A DNA stretch of 64,000 nt from Chryseobacterium sp. StRB126 (GCF_000829375.1 NZ_AP014624.1:5394001-5458000); one strand, 5' to 3'; shown: positions 18,370-28,081, counted from the stretch's first letter. A program made the numbers and translations. The notes: a model not told the origin generated them from the letters alone.

Positions 18370-20010
18370 ATGCTATCAAAAATAAACCCTATACAAACCA
18401 ACAGCTGGAAAGCCCTTGACGAACATTTTGCATCTAACGATCTTGAACTAAGAAGCCTTTTCCAGTACAACCCAAACCGTTTTGAAGAATTTTCTCTACA
18501 AAAGGATAACTACCTTTTCGATTATTCTAAAAACCTTATTGATTCCAGAACAAAAGCACTTTTATTACAATTGGCAGAAGAATGTCAGTTAAAAGATGCT
18601 ATTTCTAAAATGTTCTCTGGAGATAAAATCAACGAAACGGAAGGAAGAGCAGTTTTACATACTGCTTTGAGGGATTTTTCCGATCGTGAAATTCTTGTGG
18701 ATGGTGAAAATATCAAGCCACAGATTAAAAGAGTATTGAATCACATGAAAGCTTTTTCTGAAAAAATCATTTCAGGAGAACACAAAGGTTTCAGCGGAAA
18801 AGAAATTACAGATGTCGTAAACATCGGAATCGGAGGTTCAGATTTGGGGCCTGTAATGGTTTGTTCGGCCTTAAAGCATTTTAAAACAAGACTGGATGTT
18901 CATTTTGTTTCCAATGTGGACGGAAATCATATTGCAGAGGTTGTTAAAAACTTAAACCCGGAAACTACTCTATTCATTATTGCTTCTAAAACGTTTACCA
19001 CTCAGGAAACAATGACGAATGCTAATTCAGCAAAAGACTGGTTCCTTAAAGCTGGAAAACAGGAAGATGTAGCAAAACATTTCGTAGCTCTATCCACTAA
19101 TATTGAAGCTGTTAAAAACTTCGGAATTGCAGAGGAGAACATTTTTGAGTTTTGGGACTGGGTAGGCGGAAGATACTCGCTTTGGAGCGCTATTGGATTA
19201 AGCATTGTGCTGGCTGTAGGCTATGAAAACTTTGAACAGCTTTTAAAAGGAGCTTTTGATACAGACCAACACTTCCAGACAGAAGATTTTTCAGAAAATG
19301 TTCCTGTATTAATGGGACTTTTAGGAATCTGGTATCGTAACTTCTATGCAGCAACCAGCTATGCAATTCTTCCCTACTCCCAATATCTGGACAGATTTGC
19401 AGCTTATCTTCAGCAGGGAGACATGGAAAGCAACGGAAAATGTGTGGATAGAAATGGTGAATTTGTAGAATACGAAACAGGACCGATCATTTGGGGTGAA
19501 CCCGGAACGAATGGACAGCATGCATTCTATCAACTGATCCACCAAGGTACAGAATTGATTCCTGCAGACTTTATTGCTTATGCTAAAAGCTCTAATAAGG
19601 TTTCTGACCATCAGGATAAATTATTAGCCAATTTCTTTGCACAAACAGAAGCCCTTGCTTTCGGAAAAACAGAAGAAGAAGTGGAAGAAGAACTTCGAAA
19701 TGCTGGAAAATCTGATGAGGAAATAGATAGATTATTAAACTTTAAGGTTTTCCATGGAAACACCCCTACTAACTCAATATTATTCAAGGAATTAACTCCT
19801 TTTTCATTAGGACAGCTAATTGCCATGTATGAACACAAAATCTTCGTTCAGGGGGTTATCTGGAATATTTTCAGCTTCGATCAGTTCGGAGTGGAATTAG
19901 GTAAAGTACTTGCTAACAAAATCTTACCAGAGCTTGAAAGCAACGAGACTGTTACTTCACACGACAGCTCTACGAATGGCTTGATTAATTATTATAAAGG
20001 AAATAAATAG
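18370..20010 (+). CDS. pgi: Glucose-6-phosphate isomerase
   Basis: A 546-residue enzyme interconverting glucose 6-phosphate and fructose 6-phosphate in glycolysis/gluconeogenesis. Both family signatures are visible: [16 protein letters not shown] (about 260-275) and [18 protein letters not shown] (about 495-512). The substrate loop [13 protein letters not shown] lies at about 154-166, and the [16 protein letters not shown] segment is also present. The length is that of the long bacterial form. ATG start after a likely own promoter. The methyltransferase gene follows after only 3 bases, so they are co-transcribed. Confidence 0.97.
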   Translation: MLSKINPIQTNSWKALDEHFASNDLELRSLFQYNPNRFEEFSLQKDNYLFDYSKNLIDSRTKALLLQLAEECQLKDAISKMFSGDKINETEGRAVLHTALRDFSDREILVDGENIKPQIKRVLNHMKAFSEKIISGEHKGFSGKEITDVVNIGIGGSDLGPVMVCSALKHFKTRLDVHFVSNVDGNHIAEVVKNLNPETTLFIIASKTFTTQETMTNANSAKDWFLKAGKQEDVAKHFVALSTNIEAVKNFGIAEENIFEFWDWVGGRYSLWSAIGLSIVLAVGYENFEQLLKGAFDTDQHFQTEDFSENVPVLMGLLGIWYRNFYAATSYAILPYSQYLDRFAAYLQQGDMESNGKCVDRNGEFVEYETGPIIWGEPGTNGQHAFYQLIHQGTELIPADFIAYAKSSNKVSDHQDKLLANFFAQTEALAFGKTEEEVEEELRNAGKSDEEIDRLLNFKVFHGNTPTNSILFKELTPFSLGQLIAMYEHKIFVQGVIWNIFSFDQFGVELGKVLANKILPELESNETVTSHDSSTNGLINYYKGNK

Positions 20011-20013
20011 CAG

Positions 20014-20838
20014 ATGTCTGCATTACGATCATATTATTATAAACTGCCTCCCGGTTTTAGACTTTTAGGAAGAAAACTCTATTATTTTCCTATAGACCTC
20101 TATGAAGGGATCACCGGAAAAAGAGCTAAAAATGAGCCTAAAAAAGGAGACATTTATGTGGGGAGCAGCGATTTTATTCCCCATGGGATCCGTCAGATGA
20201 ATGTTCTGAAAAAACATATCGCCCTTAAAAACACAGACCATGTTCTGGATATTGGCTGCGGAATCGGAAGAACAGCTGTTGCCCTGTCCGGATTTATAGA
20301 TAAAGGTACTTATGATGGTTTTGATGCAGTAGAAAAAGGAATTAAATGGTGTGACAAACACGTTCATAGAAAATATCCGAATTTCAACTTTAAGTTTACA
20401 CCGATTTATAATGATCTGTATAATACTTTCAGCCAGAAAGCGGAAAATTTCACCTTCCCTTATGATGATGCTCAGTTTGATAAAGTATTTCTATTTTCTG
20501 TATTCACCCACATGCAGATTCCTGAAATCAGACAATACCTGAATGAGATCAGCAGGGTTTTAAAAAGCGGCGGACAATGTCTGGCCACCTTCTTTCTTTA
20601 TGATGAGTCTAAAAAAGAAGGAGGCAGCATGCATTTCCCACATCAATATGAGGGCTACAGATTAATGGATGATAAAGTAACCGCTGCCAATATTGCCGTG
20701 AGTGCTCCATTACTGAATCAAATGACTCATGAGGCAGGTCTGAAAGTGAAAACAATACAAGGAGGTTTCTGGAGAAATGATGTAGAAAAGGAAGGTGCCG
20801 ATGAATTTCAGGATATTGTAGTATTTGAAAAAATCTAA
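20014..20838 (+). CDS. Class I SAM-dependent methyltransferase
   Basis: A 274-residue methyltransferase. The motif I loop is VLDIGCGIGRTAVALSGF (about 75-92), post-I acidic residues are in YDGFDAVEKGIKWC, and a motif IV/V region reads FDKVFLFSVFTHMQIPEIRQYLNEISRVLKSGG (about 155-188). The family is methyltransferase domain 11/25-like. Substrate is unknown; the N-terminal region (RLLGRKLYYFPIDLYEGITGKR) is typical of Bacteroidota homologues. It lies immediately downstream of pgi and upstream of folD. Confidence 0.87.
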   Translation: MSALRSYYYKLPPGFRLLGRKLYYFPIDLYEGITGKRAKNEPKKGDIYVGSSDFIPHGIRQMNVLKKHIALKNTDHVLDIGCGIGRTAVALSGFIDKGTYDGFDAVEKGIKWCDKHVHRKYPNFNFKFTPIYNDLYNTFSQKAENFTFPYDDAQFDKVFLFSVFTHMQIPEIRQYLNEISRVLKSGGQCLATFFLYDESKKEGGSMHFPHQYEGYRLMDDKVTAANIAVSAPLLNQMTHEAGLKVKTIQGGFWRNDVEKEGADEFQDIVVFEKI

Positions 20839-20863
20839 ATCTAAATAAAAGTAAAAAGTAAAA

Positions 20864-21748
20864 ATGGCAGAAATTCTTGACGGACTTAAAGTATCCAAGG
20901 AAATTAAAGCAGAGATTAAAGTTGAAGTTGAAAAAATCCTTGCAAGCAAGAGAAGAGCACCTCATTTGGTAGCAATTCTTGTAGGAAACAACGGAGCAAG
21001 TAAGGCGTATGTAAATGCTAAAGTAAAAGACTGTGAAGAAGTAGGATTTCAATCCAGCTTAATCAAGTTCCCTAGCACAGTTTCGGAATCTGAACTATTG
21101 GAGACAATTGACGAACTGAATAAATCTAAAGCTGTTGATGGTTTTATCGTTCAGTTACCTTTACCGGATCAAGTTGACCAGGAGAAAATTATCAATGCTA
21201 TTGATCCAAGAAAAGACGTGGACGGATTCCACCCTGAAAACTTCGGAAAAATGGCTCTTGAGATGGATACTTTTTTACCGGCAACACCTTTCGGGATCTT
21301 AACATTATTGGAAAGATATAATATTGAGACTAAAGGAAAAGACTGTGTAATCATCGGAAGAAGTAAAATTGTAGGAAGACCAATGAGTATCTTAATGGGA
21401 AGAAAAGATTTCCCTGGAAACTCAACGGTGACTCTTACCCACTCATACACAAAAGACATTGAAGAATATACTAAAAAGGCAGACATCGTTATTACAGCCT
21501 TGGGTGATCCACATTTCTTAAAAGGAGAAATGATTAAGGATGGTGCTGTAATTGTTGACGTTGGTATCACAAGAGTAGATGATGATTCTCCAAAAGGATA
21601 TTACCTTGCCGGTGATGTAGATTTTGACAGCTGTGCAGCAAAAGCAAGCTGGATTACACCAGTTCCTGGAGGAGTAGGCCCAATGACAAGAGCAATGTTG
21701 ATGAAAAACACCATCATTGCCTATAAAACTTCGGTCTATAACGACTAA
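20864..21748 (+). CDS. folD: Bifunctional methylenetetrahydrofolate dehydrogenase / cyclohydrolase
   Basis: A 294-residue FolD that converts 5,10-methylene-THF to 10-formyl-THF with NADP. Diagnostic parts: GNNGASKAYVNAKVKDCEEVG (about 43-63, catalytic Lys in the YVxxK motif), VDGFIVQLPLPDQV (about 92-105), the nucleotide loop CVIIGRSKIVGRPMS (about 158-172) and the PGGVGPMTRAML signature (about 267-278). Normal length; ATG start 25 bp after the methyltransferase gene. Cytoplasmic one-carbon metabolism. Confidence 0.97.
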   Translation: MAEILDGLKVSKEIKAEIKVEVEKILASKRRAPHLVAILVGNNGASKAYVNAKVKDCEEVGFQSSLIKFPSTVSESELLETIDELNKSKAVDGFIVQLPLPDQVDQEKIINAIDPRKDVDGFHPENFGKMALEMDTFLPATPFGILTLLERYNIETKGKDCVIIGRSKIVGRPMSILMGRKDFPGNSTVTLTHSYTKDIEEYTKKADIVITALGDPHFLKGEMIKDGAVIVDVGITRVDDDSPKGYYLAGDVDFDSCAAKASWITPVPGGVGPMTRAMLMKNTIIAYKTSVYND

Positions 21749-21755
21749 TTTTAAA

Positions 21756-22385
21756 ATGAATAAAGAACAAGATATTTTATTAAAAGAAGGTAAAATGCTC
21801 CCTGTAATGGAGCATTTTTACACTTTACAAGGAGAAGGAGCACACACAGGAAAAGCCGCTTATTTTATCAGATTAGGAGGCTGCGATGTGGGTTGCCATT
21901 GGTGTGATGTAAAGGAAAGCTGGAATCCTGAGCTTCATCCACTAATGGATGCAGTGGAAATTGCAGAAACAGCTGCTAAGCATTGCAAAACCATCGTTCT
22001 TACAGGAGGTGAACCTCTTACATGGAATCTGGAAATCCTGACGTCTAAATTAAAGGAACTTGGTTGTACTATTCACATTGAAACTTCAGGAGCATATCCT
22101 ATGAGTGGACATCTGGACTGGATTACCCTTTCTCCAAAGAAAACAGGATTACCGAAAGAAGAGATTTATCAAAAGGCTCACGAGCTTAAGGTCATCGTTT
22201 TCAATAATCATGACTTTGCGTTTGCACAGGAGCAGGCTGCCAAAGTTTCTGAAAACTGTAAACTTTATCTTCAAAGTGAATGGAGCAAAAGAGATGATAT
22301 GTATCCTAAGATTACAGATTTTATTCTGGAACATCCGGAATGGCAGGCTTCAGTACAAACCCACAAATATCTGAATATACCTTAA
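21756..22385 (+). CDS. queE: 7-carboxy-7-deazaguanine synthase (radical SAM)
   Basis: A 209-residue radical SAM enzyme of queuosine / 7-deazapurine biosynthesis, forming 7-carboxy-7-deazaguanine from 6-carboxytetrahydropterin. The 4Fe-4S motif is CDVGCHWC (C-x3-C-x2-C, about residues 42-49), preceded by FYTLQGEGAHTGKAAYFIRLGG, and the TGGEPL SAM-binding segment follows. The ATG at 21756 is chosen because the upstream extension only re-reads the end of folD. It follows folD by 7 bases. No other queuosine genes are in the window. Confidence 0.93.
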   Translation: MNKEQDILLKEGKMLPVMEHFYTLQGEGAHTGKAAYFIRLGGCDVGCHWCDVKESWNPELHPLMDAVEIAETAAKHCKTIVLTGGEPLTWNLEILTSKLKELGCTIHIETSGAYPMSGHLDWITLSPKKTGLPKEEIYQKAHELKVIVFNNHDFAFAQEQAAKVSENCKLYLQSEWSKRDDMYPKITDFILEHPEWQASVQTHKYLNIP

Positions 22386-22428
22386 AAATACGTACATTAG
22401 CTGGCTGTTCCTGTAATAATACCGATAG

Positions 22429-23799
22429 ATGCAGAGAATTCGATACTCTAGATACCTGAAATCGATCATTATTTTGCTTGACCTCATGGTTATTGCATCT
22501 ATCTTCATATTCTTTTTTATAAGCAGAAACGAAAATCTGAAGTATCATAAGGAAACCTGGTACCAGAACACTTTTTCTCTGGTTTTGCTGTTTTTGTTCT
22601 GGGTGCTTCTCAGCGGTAGGACAAAAATATACAATATTCCGAGGAACCTCACCTATACGCTCTTTCTGGAAAGGCTTATGATCCATTTCATCTCCTTTAT
22701 ACTTGGAGTTCTGCTCATTGGGAAGGTCAGTAATAATGTATTCTTCAGTTCAGATATTTATTGGCTGTCTTTTTATCTGCTTATATTTATCTTTTTAGCA
22801 AAATCATTGATCTATTTCTCTATTAAATACTTACGGTCTTTAGGGGTTAACTACCGAAATATCATGTTTTTAGGAGATGGTGATTCTACTGAGATCCTTA
22901 AAAATATTTTTAAGGAGCGTAAAGATTATGGATACAGGATATTCGAACATGAGAATGCAGACGCCAATACAGCAGAGCTGGTTAATTTCTGGAAAAAAAA
23001 TGGAATACACACCCTGTTTTTTTCTACAGAAAACTCTTATAGTGAAAACATAGAATCGGAGATTTTCAAACTGGCAGAAGACAATAAGGTTCATATTTCA
23101 TTGATCCCGAGTATTACTCAGAGTGATTTTTTTCTGTATGACCTTGCTTATATACAAACTCAACCTATTCTTAATCAGGCAAGATACCCATTGGATTATT
23201 ATTCCAATTTCCTGATGAAGAGATTTTTTGACATCTTTTTTTCCATATTCGTATTGGTTTTCGTCTGTACCTGGCTATTCCCAATTATTGCTATTTTAAT
23301 CCGGATAAGTTCTAAAGGACCTGTTTTTTTCTTGCAGAAAAGATACGGTTTCCATGAAGAGGTATTCAGCTGCATAAAATTCAGGACCATGGTGGTAAAT
23401 GATGAATCTACAACCAGTACAACCAAAGAAAATGATACAAGAATCACCAAGGTGGGTAAATTTCTAAGAAAAACCAGCCTTGATGAGCTTCCGCAATTTA
23501 TCAACGTACTGAAAGGCGAAATGTCTGTGGTTGGACCACGTCCTCACATGTTAGCTGTTGATAATTATTACAAGCCAAAAATCGGAAGATATAGCTTAAG
23601 AAGCATGGTAACCCCTGGTATTACAGGGCTTGCACAGGTAAGCGGATTACGAGGTGATCTAGGAGATGTGGAAGTAGAAATGAAAAAAAGGGTTCTCGCA
23701 GATGCATTCTATGTAAGGAACTGGAGTTTTGTTCTGGATCTGATTATCATATTAAAAACTGTTTTACTGGTTATCGGCGGAGACAAAAATGCAAAATAA
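22429..23799 (+). CDS. Undecaprenyl-phosphate sugar phosphotransferase (WcaJ/WbaP-like initiating glycosyltransferase)
   Basis: A 456-residue membrane enzyme that starts repeat-unit synthesis by moving a sugar phosphate to undecaprenyl phosphate. Four N-terminal transmembrane helices (about 15-125), a CoA-binding-like Rossmann domain (about 140-250, MFLGDGDSTEIL) and a C-terminal catalytic domain are visible. In the catalytic domain are KRFFDIFFSIFVLVF (about 263-277), GPVFFLQKRYGF, KFRTMV, TSLDELPQFINVLKGEMSVVGPRP and PGITGLAQVSG. The polysaccharide type is unknown. Located after queE; not adjacent to the sugar genes at the window start. Confidence 0.92.
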   Translation: MQRIRYSRYLKSIIILLDLMVIASIFIFFFISRNENLKYHKETWYQNTFSLVLLFLFWVLLSGRTKIYNIPRNLTYTLFLERLMIHFISFILGVLLIGKVSNNVFFSSDIYWLSFYLLIFIFLAKSLIYFSIKYLRSLGVNYRNIMFLGDGDSTEILKNIFKERKDYGYRIFEHENADANTAELVNFWKKNGIHTLFFSTENSYSENIESEIFKLAEDNKVHISLIPSITQSDFFLYDLAYIQTQPILNQARYPLDYYSNFLMKRFFDIFFSIFVLVFVCTWLFPIIAILIRISSKGPVFFLQKRYGFHEEVFSCIKFRTMVVNDESTTSTTKENDTRITKVGKFLRKTSLDELPQFINVLKGEMSVVGPRPHMLAVDNYYKPKIGRYSLRSMVTPGITGLAQVSGLRGDLGDVEVEMKKRVLADAFYVRNWSFVLDLIIILKTVLLVIGGDKNAK

Positions 23800-23895
23800 A
23801 GCAATCGCTAAGGTTAGGATAATTTTAACATTTTCCGGACTTCTGTCTTCATTTCAACCTTAGCCTAATTCAATAAAAAAGTCTAATTTAGCGGT

Positions 23896-24648
23896 ATGTT
23901 AAAAAAGTTTTTCACAGCAATAGGGGAATATATTATTCTTTTAGGAAAATCCCTGCAGAAACCCCAGAAAATGAGGGTTTTTTGGAAGCTGTTCATGAGA
24001 GAAATTAATGATTTGGGAGTAAATTCTTTCGGACTTGTAGTCTTCACATCAATCTTTGTGGGGGCTGTTGTGGCTATTCAGATGTTCAACAACTTTGATG
24101 CGTCTTCGTTTCCCATCCCACCTTCATTTGTAGGATATGCAACAAAAGCTGTACTTGTATTGGAATTTGCCCCTACCATCATCAGCTTAATTTTAGCGGG
24201 TAAAGTAGGTTCATACATTGCCTCCAGTATCGGAACAATGAGAGTTTCTGAACAGATTGATGCTTTGGATATCATGGGAGTAAATTCACCCAACTTTTTG
24301 ATATTTCCAAAGATCATTGCCTGTATGATTTTTAATCCTCTTTTGATTGCCATCAGTATAGTATTTGGTATTTGCGGAGGTTATATTGCCGGACTTTTGA
24401 CGGGAAACTGGACGGCAAACGATTATATCACTGGTATTCAAATGTATATGCCTAATTTATTCATTTATTATGCATTTACCAAAACCACTGTTTTCGCTTT
24501 CATCATTGCAACAGTTCCGTCTTATTTCGGATATTTTGTAAAGGGAGGCTCACTGGAAGTAGGTAGAGCCAGTACACAGGCTGTGGTATGGACAATGGTA
24601 TTCATTATCATCTCTGAATTAATTTTAACCCAATTAATATTAAGCTAA
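23896..24648 (+). CDS. MlaE-type ABC transporter permease
   Basis: A 250-residue MlaE family permease with five to six hydrophobic helices (first about 45-70) and the family core VGYATKAVLVLEFAPTIISLILAGKVGSYIASSIGTMRVSEQIDALDIMGVN (about 75-130). Such permeases move phospholipids to or from the outer membrane with an MCE substrate-binding protein. The ATPase gene follows with a TAATG overlap. No MCE gene is adjacent; the window's only MCE gene is about 18 kb upstream. Confidence 0.93.
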   Translation: MLKKFFTAIGEYIILLGKSLQKPQKMRVFWKLFMREINDLGVNSFGLVVFTSIFVGAVVAIQMFNNFDASSFPIPPSFVGYATKAVLVLEFAPTIISLILAGKVGSYIASSIGTMRVSEQIDALDIMGVNSPNFLIFPKIIACMIFNPLLIAISIVFGICGGYIAGLLTGNWTANDYITGIQMYMPNLFIYYAFTKTTVFAFIIATVPSYFGYFVKGGSLEVGRASTQAVVWTMVFIIISELILTQLILS

Positions 24649-25457
24649 TGATTGAGGTAAAAGATCTTAAGAAAAGTTTTGGTGATGTTGAAGTACTTAA
24701 GGGAATTTCAACCTCATTTGATAAAGGAAAGGTAAACCTGATTATTGGACAAAGTGGTTCCGGAAAAACAGTTTTTCTGAAAAGTCTGTTAAATGTTTAT
24801 ATGCCGTCTTCTGGAGAAATACTATTTGACGGTCGTAATGTTAATACCATGACCCGTGATGAAAAGCAGAATCTTCGCTCAGAAATTGGAACCGTATTCC
24901 AAGGAAGTGCTCTTTTTGACTCTTTAACAGTGGAAGAAAATATTATGTTTCCACTGGATATGTTTACTAACCTTACTTATAGAGAAAAGAAGAAAAGAGT
25001 TTTTGAGGTTATAGGCAGGGTACACCTTGACAAAGCTGATAAAAAATATCCTTCTGAAATTTCAGGAGGGATGCAAAAAAGGGTTGCCATTGCAAGAGCA
25101 ATTGTAAACAATCCGAAATATTTATTCTGCGATGAGCCTAACTCAGGGCTGGATCCCTATACATCAAAGGTTATTGATGATCTTCTTTATGAAATCACCA
25201 AGGAATATAATACGACTACAATCATCAATACCCATGATATGAACTCTGTAATGACGATTGGCGAGAAAATTGTATACCTAAGACTCGGAATCAAGGAGTG
25301 GGAAGGGAATAAAGACATCCTGATTACAGCAGGCAATAAAAACCTGATCGACTTCGTTTATTCTTCAGAACTCTTTAAAGAACTGCGAGAATATTTACTT
25401 GAGAATAATAAAACGATTGAGAATACAAAATTAGAAGATAATGAAAAAGGTACTTAG
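24648..25457 (+). CDS. MlaF-type ABC transporter ATP-binding protein
   Basis: A 269-residue ATPase with Walker A GQSGSGKTVF (about 34-43), signature ISGGMQKRVAIARAI (about 137-151; the SGGM form is typical of MlaF), Walker B YLFCDEPNSGLDP (about 158-170) and a switch His in NTHDMNS. It energises the MlaE permease encoded directly upstream (start codon overlaps the permease stop). The next gene, for a beta-barrel protein, overlaps its 3' end by 17 bases. Confidence 0.94.
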   Translation: MIEVKDLKKSFGDVEVLKGISTSFDKGKVNLIIGQSGSGKTVFLKSLLNVYMPSSGEILFDGRNVNTMTRDEKQNLRSEIGTVFQGSALFDSLTVEENIMFPLDMFTNLTYREKKKRVFEVIGRVHLDKADKKYPSEISGGMQKRVAIARAIVNNPKYLFCDEPNSGLDPYTSKVIDDLLYEITKEYNTTTIINTHDMNSVMTIGEKIVYLRLGIKEWEGNKDILITAGNKNLIDFVYSSELFKELREYLLENNKTIENTKLEDNEKGT

Positions 25458-26052
25458 TATAGCGTTATTAGGGTTTTCAATGTGGGCTTCTGCACAGATC
25501 TCACTGGCAGCTAAAGCCAACTTAATATTTCCTACAGGTTCACCTTCATGGTCCAACATTAAAGGAACAGTGAATGATGCCATAGAAGGAACAGGAAAAA
25601 ACAATGTAGGTTTCAATGCAGGACTTTCATTAAAAGTAGCATTACCTACTTCACTTTTCTTAATGCCAGAAGTGTATTACACTCACTTTAAGAATGAATT
25701 TACTACAGAGAATACTACTTTTGATGTGAAAAGCAACCGTATTGATGTTCCTGTTCTTTTAGGATATAACGTTTTAGGTAATATGCTAGGGGTTTTCGTA
25801 GGTCCGGTAGGAAGCTTTAACCTAAGCAAAGACAATACTTACAACGATTTTAAAGAAAATGCAAAAAATAACTTTACAGTAGGTTACCAGTTCGGAGCCC
25901 AGCTTGAAATTAAAAAGCTTATTGTAAATGCAAAATACGAAGGGGCATTCAGTAAAGACGAAAGAAACTTCATCAACAAAGTTTCCGGTTCGGAGATCAG
26001 ATATGATAACAGACCTAACCTATTTATGGTTGGTTTGGGATATAAATTTTAA
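25441..26052 (+). CDS. Outer-membrane beta-barrel protein (porin family, PorT-like)
   Basis: A 203-residue secreted protein with a signal peptide (about 1-18, ending ASA) followed by alternating hydrophobic/polar beta-strands and a C-terminal NLFMVGLGYKF ending in an aromatic residue, as in small eight-stranded barrels. It overlaps the mlaF-like gene by 17 bases and is therefore translationally linked to the lipid transporter. A role as outer-membrane component of lipid transport is an inference from position only. Confidence 0.82.
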   Translation: MKKVLSIALLGFSMWASAQISLAAKANLIFPTGSPSWSNIKGTVNDAIEGTGKNNVGFNAGLSLKVALPTSLFLMPEVYYTHFKNEFTTENTTFDVKSNRIDVPVLLGYNVLGNMLGVFVGPVGSFNLSKDNTYNDFKENAKNNFTVGYQFGAQLEIKKLIVNAKYEGAFSKDERNFINKVSGSEIRYDNRPNLFMVGLGYKF

Positions 26053-26076
26053 TCAACAATCGAAAATAACAACTTT

Positions 26077-26110
26077 AAATCCTCAAATATTAAATTTGAG
26101 GATTTTTATT
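26077..26110 (+). terminator. Terminator after the MlaEF / barrel operon
   Basis: A perfect 12-bp stem, AAATCCTCAAAT (26077-26088) with ATTTGAGGATTT (26094-26105), followed by TTATTTT. It overlaps the stop region of the convergent small membrane gene. Confidence 0.85.
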
Positions 26111-26401
26111 TTGATTTTCAAGCTCAGCCTGACGTTTTGCAATTTCTGCAGCTTGCTTTTCTAAGTCTTCTTTTTCTTTCTGAAGCTGCTTGAATTCTTT
26201 TTTCTTCTGTTCAGCCTTTATAGCGCTTCCTTTACTCAGGTATCCAACCATTCCTCCAATGATAAGCCCAATTCCTACCCCAGCCATGATTCCCATGATA
26301 TGAGAAATCTTGATCTGTTCTACGGCAAAATCAGTGGTAAGATAAAATAGTAAAGCAGAAACTGCTAAAAGGATAAGTCCGGTAATTGATAAACTCTTCA
26401 T
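26090..26401 (-). CDS. Small two-helix membrane protein with coiled-coil tail
   Basis: A 103-residue protein: hydrophobic helices at about 5-24 and 33-54, then a highly charged coiled coil (about 62-98, KKKEFKQLQKEKEDLEKQAAEIAKRQAELE). The C-terminus lies inside the terminator of the convergent operon. No recognised family; the glycine-rich second helix (GIMAGVGIGLIIGGMVGYL) resembles small envelope proteins. ATG start. Function unknown. Confidence 0.72.
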   Translation of the reverse strand: MKSLSITGLILLAVSALLFYLTTDFAVEQIKISHIMGIMAGVGIGLIIGGMVGYLSKGSAIKAEQKKKEFKQLQKEKEDLEKQAAEIAKRQAELENQNKNPQI

Positions 26402-26557
26402 AATATTGTGTTTAAGTAATTATGTGATACAAGCTATACCAAATTTACTAAAAATTTAGTAAGCCTTCACTCTGGGTTGACATTTTAAATGGTGTTTTCA
26501 ATAAGAATACAACCATAATTATTCCAAATTTTGTGAAAAGAAAAAATAGTATCAAAT

Positions 26558-26597
26558 AAAAAAGCGAACTTATTTTACAAATCAGTCCGCCTTTTTA
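26558..26597 (-). terminator. Imperfect terminator after the M48 peptidase gene
   Basis: A stem with one mismatch and one bulge pairs 26558-26570 with 26584-26597. It is followed on the minus strand by a run of six T, about 20 bases after the M48 stop codon. Confidence 0.6.
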
Positions 26598-26616
26598 TAA
26601 TAATCTACTCGATTAA

Positions 26617-27423
26617 TTACATTTTTCCTCCAGCAGCCTTATAATATTCTAAAGCCTTCGGTAAGTCTTTATTAATATCTGAAATTCTTGTATCCGGACT
26701 CGGGTGAGTAGATAAGAATTCCGGTTGTCTAGCTCCTGAAGAAGCGGCTTCCATTCTGTTCCAGAAAGGGATAGCTGCTCTTGGGTCATATCCCGCCATA
26801 GACATCAGATACAATCCCATTTCATCAGCTTCTGATTCCTGACCTCTACCGTACTTTAGCAGAGCAACCTGTGATCCGATAGGGTATACCTTCTGGAAAA
26901 CACTTGCCCACTGTGCATTTGAAATAGCTCCGCCAAGGATTGCTCCGCCATACTGAGCCATCATAGCCTGAGAAATTCTTTCATTTCCATGACCTGCCAA
27001 TGCGTGAGAAACTTCATGTCCCATTACTACAGCAAGCCCGTTATCATCTTTGGTAACCGGTAAAATTCCTGTGTAAACAGCTACTTTACCTCCAGGCATA
27101 CACCATGCATTCAATTCATTGCTTTGCAGTAGAGCAAACTCCCAGCTATAATTGGCAAGATCTGCTGATCTTCCAATACTCTGATAATATCTCTCTGCTG
27201 CACTTTTAATTCTGTTTCCTACATTTACCACTCTCTTTGCATCTGCTGTTCCGGTAATAAGCTTACCTTTAGACAATGTCGTTTTGTATTCTTGTGCAGA
27301 CATTGTTAAAATTTCTGAATTATTGGCCAGCTGTAAAGACGATCTTCCTGTAATTGGATTGGTAGTACAGGCAGCAACCAATAGAGCAAATGCTCCCATT
27401 CCTAATAGATGTGTAACTTTCAT
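26617..27423 (-). CDS. M48 family metallopeptidase lipoprotein
   Basis: A 268-residue lipoprotein (lipobox LLVAAC, Cys about 19) followed by the NPITGRSSLQL segment typical of LoiP/YcaL-like M48 peptidases. The zinc motif HEVSHALAGHG (HExxH, about 135-145) and the third ligand Glu in GQESEADEMGLYLMSMAGYDP (about 195-215) are visible. Likely an envelope quality-control protease. ATG start; monocistronic, divergent from the DUF4251 gene. Confidence 0.92.
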   Translation of the reverse strand: MKVTHLLGMGAFALLVAACTTNPITGRSSLQLANNSEILTMSAQEYKTTLSKGKLITGTADAKRVVNVGNRIKSAAERYYQSIGRSADLANYSWEFALLQSNELNAWCMPGGKVAVYTGILPVTKDDNGLAVVMGHEVSHALAGHGNERISQAMMAQYGGAILGGAISNAQWASVFQKVYPIGSQVALLKYGRGQESEADEMGLYLMSMAGYDPRAAIPFWNRMEAASSGARQPEFLSTHPSPDTRISDINKDLPKALEYYKAAGGKM

Positions 27424-27529
27424 AGTTTGAGTGTTAATAATTCAACCTTAACAATTTTTATTCCAAAATATTTTTAATTTGAAATTTTTGCATACATTTT
27501 GCTGTTTAAATTTAATAATTATCTCGATC

Positions 27530-28081
27530 ATGAAAAAGTATATTTCTATTCTGATGATATTCGGGTTTTTGTTCAGCTTTCAGAGCTGTGCATCACAGGG
27601 TTCATCAGATCCAACAATAGTAAACGCACTAGTGGATTCTCAGGAATTTACTTTCTATGCACAAAAGGCTAATCCTACCAATTATGATGTTATCAATGTT
27701 ATGAATTCTCTTCCGAATACTACTTCGACCAGAATGCTGGATCTGAATTCAGATAATTATACTATTGATGTCAGTAAGAACACTGTAGATGTAGTATTAC
27801 CTTATTTTGGAAGGGTATTCAATCCAAGTTACGGAAATACCGATAAAAATGGGTACAGATTTACCTCAAAGGATTTTGTCATCAATAAATCTCAGAATAA
27901 AAAAGGAACCTGGACTGTAAAAATCCAGCCTAAGGATGTGAGTACTGTGGAAGAGATCAATATTGAGATCTTTAAAAATGGGAAAGCATTCGTTTCTATG
28001 AAAAGCAATGACAGGCAACCAATCACTTATGACGGATATGTTTCTAAAAGTGAAGTAAAACAGGAAAAGGAAAAACTTTAA
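27530..28081 (+). CDS. DUF4251 domain lipoprotein
   Basis: A 183-residue lipoprotein with signal peptide and lipobox (FSFQSC, Cys about 20). The DUF4251 pattern is visible: DSQEFTFYAQKANPT, LDLNSDNYTIDVSKNTVDVVLPYFGRVF and GYRFTSKDFVINKSQNKKGTWTVKI. The family is mostly Bacteroidota and of unknown function. I chose the ATG at 27530; the frame extension to 27479 is an AT-rich read-through. Its stop overlaps the stop of the convergent meaB gene by three bases. Confidence 0.85.
   Translation: MKKYISILMIFGFLFSFQSCASQGSSDPTIVNALVDSQEFTFYAQKANPTNYDVINVMNSLPNTTSTRMLDLNSDNYTIDVSKNTVDVVLPYFGRVFNPSYGNTDKNGYRFTSKDFVINKSQNKKGTWTVKIQPKDVSTVEEINIEIFKNGKAFVSMKSNDRQPITYDGYVSKSEVKQEKEKL

Noticed and set aside
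20609..21052. 147-codon frame antisense to the methyltransferase and folD genes
   Set aside because: It overlaps two conserved genes; the protein is a low-complexity Phe/Ser-rich shadow.
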